This document shows, one piece after another, positions 60,128-64,000 of a stretch of 64,000 bases of DNA. The translations under genes and the position numbers were made by a program. The DNA comes from an uncultured Bacteroidales bacterium (GTDB taxonomy: Bacteria; Bacteroidota; Bacteroidia; Bacteroidales; Bacteroidaceae), in contig CADBXO010000004.1 in NCBI GenBank assembly GCA_902798685.1, positions 112,967-176,966 on the forward strand, in the 5' to 3' direction. The notes under the pieces are model-generated. The model was not told the origin of the DNA, did no database searches, and saw only the letters and a program-made list of their open reading frames with translations. How positions within the stretch are numbered: position 1 is the stretch's first letter; every line of letters begins with the position of its first letter.

Positions 60128-60490
60128 ATGAAAGCACTGTCAGAAAGAGAGCAGGAGGTGATGAATGTCATCTGGGAGGTGCGCAACTGCTGCGTGGATG
60201 ATGTCCTGCAGCGTATGCCTGAGCCCAAACCTGCATACAATACGGTCCAGACCTTCATGAAAATTCTGGAGGAGAAGGGGTTCCTGGCTCATAAGCGCGA
60301 CGGCAAGAAGTTCATATTCTACCCGCTTATAGAGAAGCCGGAGTACAACAGGTGGTCACTTAAGCATATGAAAGACAACCTGTTCGGCGGATCGGCCAAA
60401 TCCCTGCTCAACACATTCATCCGCGACAACGACCTCACGGAGTCCGATATCAGTGACCTGATGGCGCTGCTTGAAGAACTAAAAAATTGA
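60128..60490 (+). CDS. blaI: BlaI/MecI-family transcriptional repressor
   Basis: 120 residues from ATG 60128. Winged-helix: LSEREQEVMNVIWEVRNCCVDDVLQRM and AYNTVQTFMKILEEKGFLAHKRDGKKFIFYPLI; the C-terminal dimer helices end in DISDLMALLEELKN. It should bind the TCCTAA-N4-TTAGGA sites upstream of blaR1 and be cleaved by BlaR1. The order blaR1-blaI is the reverse of the more usual blaI-first arrangement. Confidence 0.93.
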   Translation: MKALSEREQEVMNVIWEVRNCCVDDVLQRMPEPKPAYNTVQTFMKILEEKGFLAHKRDGKKFIFYPLIEKPEYNRWSLKHMKDNLFGGSAKSLLNTFIRDNDLTESDISDLMALLEELKN

Positions 60491-60497
60491 AGAGAGT

Positions 60498-60540
60498 AAA
60501 ACAGTACCAAACGGAACCGTCCCCAATGGTACTGTTTTTA
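60498..60540 (+). terminator. Terminator of blaR1-blaI, a diverged GGGGACAG palindrome (copy F)
   Basis: AAAACAGTACC pairs with GGTACTGTTTT, with an inner ACGG/CCGT; TTTTTATTT follows. The inner part (60505-60531) matches the palindrome family at most positions, with C-G replacing A-T in matching stem places. Confidence 0.8.
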
Positions 60541-60576
60541 TTTGCAGAAAAAATGCACAATGTCGGTTTTTTAAAG

Positions 60577-60584
60577 TACATTTG
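60577..60584 (+). promoter_or_regulatory. Promoter -7 box for inositol-3-phosphate synthase
   Basis: TACATTTG matches TAnnTTTG, 24 bases before the ATG at 60609. The -33 element is unclear. Confidence 0.55.
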
Positions 60585-60608
60585 CCATTTACTAAAAACA
60601 AGGTAAAA

Positions 60609-61934
60609 ATGGCTATTGACATAAAACCGGCAAACGGTAAGCTTGGAGTTCTTTGCGTAGGATTGGGTGCTGTATCAACAACGTTGATCACCGGTACACT
60701 GATGGCCCGCAAAGGTCTTGCAAATCCCGTTGGCTCATTCTCCCAGTTAGGCAAGATGCGTGTGGGACGCGGGGAGAAGAAACAATACAAGCATGTAGGT
60801 GATATTGTTCCGCTGACCAATCTTAACGATGTAGTGTTCGGTGCATGGGACGTATTTACCGATAACGCATACGAGAGCGCACTTTACTGCCAGGTACTCA
60901 AGAAAGAGGACATCGAGCCCGTGCGTGACGAGTTGGAGCGCATCAAACCCATGAAGGCCTGCTTCGACCCCGAGTACGCCAAGAATCTGGTAGATCCCTC
61001 ATTCGGCCGTGTTCCCGATCCGCTGTGGGCTATGCCTACCGATACCCGCTGGAACTACGCCCAGAACCTGCGCAAGGACATCCGGAACTTCAAAAAGGAG
61101 AACGGCTGCGACCGCGTGATCGTATTCTGGATTGCCAGCACCGAGAAATATACCCCGCGCAACGAGCAGGTACACGGAACACTCGCAGGATTCGAGGCTG
61201 CCATGAAGGCCGATGACCGCGAACACCTGTCTCCCAGCATGATTTATGCATATGCCGCACTGATGGAGGGCTGCCCGTTCATTATGGGTGCTCCCAACGT
61301 CTGCGTAGATATACCCGCCATGTTCGAGCTCTCCAAGAAGCAGAACCTTCCTATCGTAGGCAAGGACTTCAAGAGCGGCCAGACCATGATGAAGAGCGCA
61401 ATGGCTCCCATCTTCCGCACCCGTCTGCTGGGTGTTGAGGGCTGGTTCTCAACCAACATCCTGGGTAACCGTGACGGTCAGGTGATTGAGCATCCCGACA
61501 ACTTTGAGACCAAGCGCATAAGCAAGGCATCATCAATAGAGTGGATCCTGGAGCAGGATGAATATCCCGAGCTCTACACCGATATATATCATAAGGTAAA
61601 GATCAACTACTATCCTCCCCGCAAGGACAACAAGGAGAGCTGGGACAACATTGACATATTCGGCTGGATGAACTATCCCATGCAGATAAAGGTCAATTTC
61701 CTGTGCCGCGACTCCATACTTGCAGCACCCATCTGCCTGGATCTGCTCATATTCACCGACCTGGCACTCAGAGCCGGCATGAGCGGCGTTCAGGAGTGGC
61801 TCTCATTCTACGTCAAGAAGCCTATGACATATGATGATGAGCGCCCCGTACACGACCTCTTCCAGCAGTTTGCAATGCTCAAGAACCAGATCCGTCTGCT
61901 TGGCGGATATGAGGCCGATCAGGAACTCGATTGA
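60609..61934 (+). CDS. ino1: Inositol-3-phosphate synthase
   Basis: 441 residues from ATG 60609; a TTG 27 bases upstream lies in the promoter box. It converts glucose 6-phosphate to inositol 3-phosphate with NAD. Seen are the NAD loop LGVLCVGLGAVSTTLITGTL, DNAYESALYCQVL, VIVFWIASTEKY, GKDFKSGQTMMKSAMAP (catalytic Lys region), NILGNRDGQVIEHPDNFETK and IFGWMNYPMQIKVNF. In Bacteroides the enzyme serves inositol lipid synthesis; the lipid genes are not next to it here. It is monocistronic with its own terminator. Confidence 0.94.
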   Translation: MAIDIKPANGKLGVLCVGLGAVSTTLITGTLMARKGLANPVGSFSQLGKMRVGRGEKKQYKHVGDIVPLTNLNDVVFGAWDVFTDNAYESALYCQVLKKEDIEPVRDELERIKPMKACFDPEYAKNLVDPSFGRVPDPLWAMPTDTRWNYAQNLRKDIRNFKKENGCDRVIVFWIASTEKYTPRNEQVHGTLAGFEAAMKADDREHLSPSMIYAYAALMEGCPFIMGAPNVCVDIPAMFELSKKQNLPIVGKDFKSGQTMMKSAMAPIFRTRLLGVEGWFSTNILGNRDGQVIEHPDNFETKRISKASSIEWILEQDEYPELYTDIYHKVKINYYPPRKDNKESWDNIDIFGWMNYPMQIKVNFLCRDSILAAPICLDLLIFTDLALRAGMSGVQEWLSFYVKKPMTYDDERPVHDLFQQFAMLKNQIRLLGGYEADQELD

Positions 61935-61958
61935 TTTGGTATATACATTATACAGTAT

Positions 61959-61995
61959 AAGGAGGCGACTCAGACAGTCGTCTCCTTAATTTTTT
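61959..61995 (+). terminator. Intrinsic terminator after ino1
   Basis: AAGGAGGCGACT pairs with AGTCGTCTCCTT (one G-T pair) around CAGAC, then AATTTTTT. Confidence 0.88.
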
Positions 61996-62025
61996 AATGA
62001 TTTTTGCATAATTATTTCTCGATTT

Positions 62026-62059
62026 TTTGTATATTGAATTGCATTTATAACTAATTTTG
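62026..62059 (+). promoter_or_regulatory. Promoter of the argR operon
   Basis: TTTG (62026-62029), 22 bp, TAATTTTG (62052-62059). Between them TATTGAATTGCATTTATA weakly resembles an ARG box and could be an ArgR autoregulatory site. Confidence 0.6.
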
Positions 62060-62086
62060 CAGCCGAAACGAGAATATTTATGCAAT

Positions 62087-62569
62087 ATGAAGAATAAGAA
62101 CAATCGTTTGGAAGCTATCCGGCTCATAATTTCAGAGCAGGACATCAAGAATCAGGACCAGCTGCTTCAGGTTCTGAACTCCAAGGGTTACTCCGTGACC
62201 CAGGCTACTCTCTCCCGCGACCTCAAGAAAATGAAGATCTCAAAGGTTGCCAATACCTACGGTGACTATCTCTATGTACTGCCCAATCATGCAATCCTGC
62301 AGAAAAAGAGCGGTAACGGTGTTTCAGATGAATCAGTTCTGAACCAGCCCCGTTACGGTTTCGTATCACTCAACTTCTCAGGCAACATGGCAGTCATCAA
62401 GACCAAGCCCGGTTATGCAAGCAGTCTGGCCTATGACGTTGATAACCACAACCTGCCCGGCGTTCTGGGTACCATTGCAGGTGATGACACCCTGCTCATA
62501 GTACTGGCCGAAGGCGCAAACCGCATGGAGATAAAGCGTTTGCTCGAACCGATCATAATATCATTATAA
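62087..62569 (+). CDS. argR: Arginine repressor ArgR
   Basis: 160 residues from ATG 62087; earlier in-frame starts fall in the promoter box. Winged-helix N-terminus: RLEAIRLIISEQDIKNQDQLL, VTQATLSRDLKKMKISKV. The C-terminal hexamerisation/arginine-binding domain has ASSLAYDVDNHNLPGVLGTIAGDDTLLIVLAEG, with the paired Asp residues. It leads an arginine biosynthesis operon (GNAT, argG and more beyond the window). Confidence 0.95.
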   Translation: MKNKNNRLEAIRLIISEQDIKNQDQLLQVLNSKGYSVTQATLSRDLKKMKISKVANTYGDYLYVLPNHAILQKKSGNGVSDESVLNQPRYGFVSLNFSGNMAVIKTKPGYASSLAYDVDNHNLPGVLGTIAGDDTLLIVLAEGANRMEIKRLLEPIIISL

Positions 62570-62597
62570 AGAACATAAAAATACCGACTTTCAAAAA

Positions 62598-63197
62598 ATG
62601 AAAGACAATATTGAGGTAGTGGTTGCCGATGAGTCCCACGAGAAGTACGTGGATACGATTCTGGAAACCATATCTGAAGCTGCTAAAGTGCGTGGAACAG
62701 GTATCGCCAAGCGTACCCACGAATATCTATTGAACAAGATGCGCGAGGCCAAAGCGGTCATTGCGCTCGATGGTGACACATTCGCCGGTTTCAGTTACAT
62801 CGAGACCTGGCAGGACAAGAAATACGTGACCACATCAGGTCTGATAGTCCACCCCGATTACCGTGGACGCGGCCTGGCAAAACGTATAAAGGACATGACA
62901 TTCACACTGGCCCGTATCCGCTGGCCGCACGCTAAAATATTCTCGCTTACAAGCGGTGCTGCGGTAATGGCCATGAACACCCAGCTGGGTTACAAGCCCG
63001 TCACATTCGCTGACCTTACCCAGGATGAAGCTTTCTGGAAGGGTTGCGAGGGTTGCGTGAATGTTGACATACTGCACCGTACAAACCGCAGATACTGCAT
63101 CTGCACCGGTATGCTGTATGACCCCGAGGAGTATCTGCCCGCTAAGATATCGGACGATGTACTTAAAAGAATCAAGGAAATAGAAAAGAAGAAATAA
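62598..63197 (+). CDS. GNAT-family N-acyltransferase of the arginine operon
   Basis: 199 residues. The acetyl-CoA motif is VTTSGLIVHPDYRGRGLAKRIKDM, then SLTSGAAVMAMNTQLGYKPVTFADL. About 50 C-terminal residues contain several Cys (GCEGCVNVDIL, RRYCICTGML), unusual for GNAT proteins and possibly metal-binding. Located between argR and argG, 28 and 2 bp away. It probably provides the first step, N-acylation of glutamate; in Bacteroides the arginine intermediates are succinylated, so succinyl-CoA may be the donor. Substrate is inference. Confidence 0.85.
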   Translation: MKDNIEVVVADESHEKYVDTILETISEAAKVRGTGIAKRTHEYLLNKMREAKAVIALDGDTFAGFSYIETWQDKKYVTTSGLIVHPDYRGRGLAKRIKDMTFTLARIRWPHAKIFSLTSGAAVMAMNTQLGYKPVTFADLTQDEAFWKGCEGCVNVDILHRTNRRYCICTGMLYDPEEYLPAKISDDVLKRIKEIEKKK

Positions 63198-63199
63198 AG

Positions 63200-64000
63200 A
63201 TGGCAAAGAAGAAAGTAGTAGTTGCTTTTTCAGGCGGTCTGGATACAAGCTACAACGTAATGTATCTGACCAAGGAAATGGGTTATGAGGTTTATGCCGC
63301 ATGCGCTAATACCGGCGGTTTCAGCCCTGAGCAGCTCAAGAAGAATGAGGAGAACGCCTATAAGCTGGGTGCAGTCAAGTACGTAACACTTGACGTTACT
63401 CAGGAGTATTATGAAAAATCACTCAAGTATATGGTTTACGGCAATGTTCTGCGTAACAATTGCTACCCCATATCCGTCTCATCAGAGAGAATCTTCCAGG
63501 CACTGGCAATAGCCAAGTATGCCAACGAGATAGGAGCCGATGCCATAGCACACGGATCAACCGGTGCCGGCAATGACCAGATCCGTTTTGACATGACCTT
63601 CCTGGTAAAGGCTCCCGGTGTTGAGATCATCACCCTTACCCGCGACCGTAACCTAAGCCGCAAGGAGGAGATTGATTATCTGAACGCCAACGGTTTCAGC
63701 GCCGATTTCACCAAGCTCAAGTACTCATACAACGTGGGTATCTGGGGCACATCGATCTGCGGCGGTGAGATTCTTGACAGCAAGCAGGGTCTGCCCGAGA
63801 GCGCTTACCTGAAGCATCCCACCAAGGAGGGTTCAGAGATTCTGAGCCTGGGCTTTGAGAAGGGTGAGCTTGTAGCCGTAAACGGCAAGAAGTTCGATGA
63901 CCGCATCAAGGCCATCCAGGAGGTTGAGAAGATTGGTGCCGCATATGCCATCGGCCGTGACTGTCACGTTGGTGACACCATCATCGGTATCAAGGGCCGC
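63200..64000 (+). CDS. argG: Argininosuccinate synthase (3' end beyond the window)
   Basis: The first 267 residues are seen, starting ATG 63200 two bases after the GNAT stop; the frame is open to the window end. It joins citrulline and aspartate with ATP to argininosuccinate. VVVAFSGGLDTSYNVMYL is the PP-loop, and AIAHGSTGAGNDQIRFDMTF is the citrulline/aspartate-binding signature; YNVGIWGTSICGGEILD follows. Full enzyme is about 400 residues. Confidence 0.97.
   Translation, partial: MAKKKVVVAFSGGLDTSYNVMYLTKEMGYEVYAACANTGGFSPEQLKKNEENAYKLGAVKYVTLDVTQEYYEKSLKYMVYGNVLRNNCYPISVSSERIFQALAIAKYANEIGADAIAHGSTGAGNDQIRFDMTFLVKAPGVEIITLTRDRNLSRKEEIDYLNANGFSADFTKLKYSYNVGIWGTSICGGEILDSKQGLPESAYLKHPTKEGSEILSLGFEKGELVAVNGKKFDDRIKAIQEVEKIGAAYAIGRDCHVGDTIIGIKGR

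Noticed and set aside
1-64000. Prophage, CRISPR array, rRNA operon or restriction system
   Set aside because: No structural phage genes, arrays, ribosomal RNA stretches or restriction/methylase motifs were found on reading both strands.

Overview
The window looks like a chromosomal segment of a gut- or rumen-type Bacteroidales bacterium (Prevotella/Bacteroides-like). It has tandem SusC/SusD pairs, many lipobox-bearing glycoside hydrolases, FISUMP, DUF4249 and GSCFA families, promoters with the Bacteroidetes -7 box (TAnnTTTG), almost no Shine-Dalgarno sites, and an argR-GNAT-argG order familiar from this order. Assignment below order level is inference.

Layout. (1) 1-25582: a polysaccharide utilisation locus (PUL) of xylan/arabinoxylan type. 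It holds a GH43 (5' end cut off), then two modules of FAS1 (fasciclin) lipoprotein + SusC + SusD, a 1415-residue secreted protein, two more GH43 enzymes, and an ECF sigma factor operon. (2) 25656-30817, minus strand: a third FAS1 lipoprotein, and a xylulokinase-GH8 pair that would cut xylo-oligosaccharides and feed xylulose into central metabolism. (3) 30896-32200: a REP-associated (Y1/HUH) transposase between two direct copies of a ~140 bp hairpin repeat. (4) 32285-35893: GH95 and an outer-membrane barrel. (5) 35966-38201: two overlapping RNA-modification genes (Dus, U32/TrhP-like). (6) 38228-46636: GH51 arabinofuranosidase, esterase, galE, GSCFA, a short TonB receptor and a DUF4249 lipoprotein, mostly overlapping or nearly so. 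(7) 46580-51791: HAD phosphatase, GH9, EamA permease, tRNA-Phe, tRNA-Pro and a TonB protein. (8) 52014-57004: GH97, a second ECF sigma operon, and FISUMP/secretion-tail proteins. (9) 57036-60540: small membrane proteins and a BlaR1-BlaI sensor/repressor pair with two clear 16-bp operators. (10) 60609-64000: inositol-3-phosphate synthase and the start of an arginine operon (argR, GNAT, argG cut by the window end).

How the genes work together: SusC/SusD and FAS1 lipoproteins would bind and import xylan fragments. GH43, GH51, GH8, GH95, GH97 and the esterase would remove side chains and cut the backbone. Xylulokinase and GalE would pass pentose and galactose on. ECF sigma operons and BlaR1/BlaI are separate envelope-sensing regulators.

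The most unusual observation is a dispersed family of ~25-33 bp palindromes with a GGGGACAGTCCCC core (copies at 47278, 55707, 57463, 58162, 58225 and a diverged one at 60505). Outer stem bases change in matched pairs. Copies lie directly after stop codons, in a divergent promoter region, and twice in frame inside the BlaR1 coding sequence. No stretch over 300 bases lacks a feature. All calls are from reading the sequence; no database search was run.
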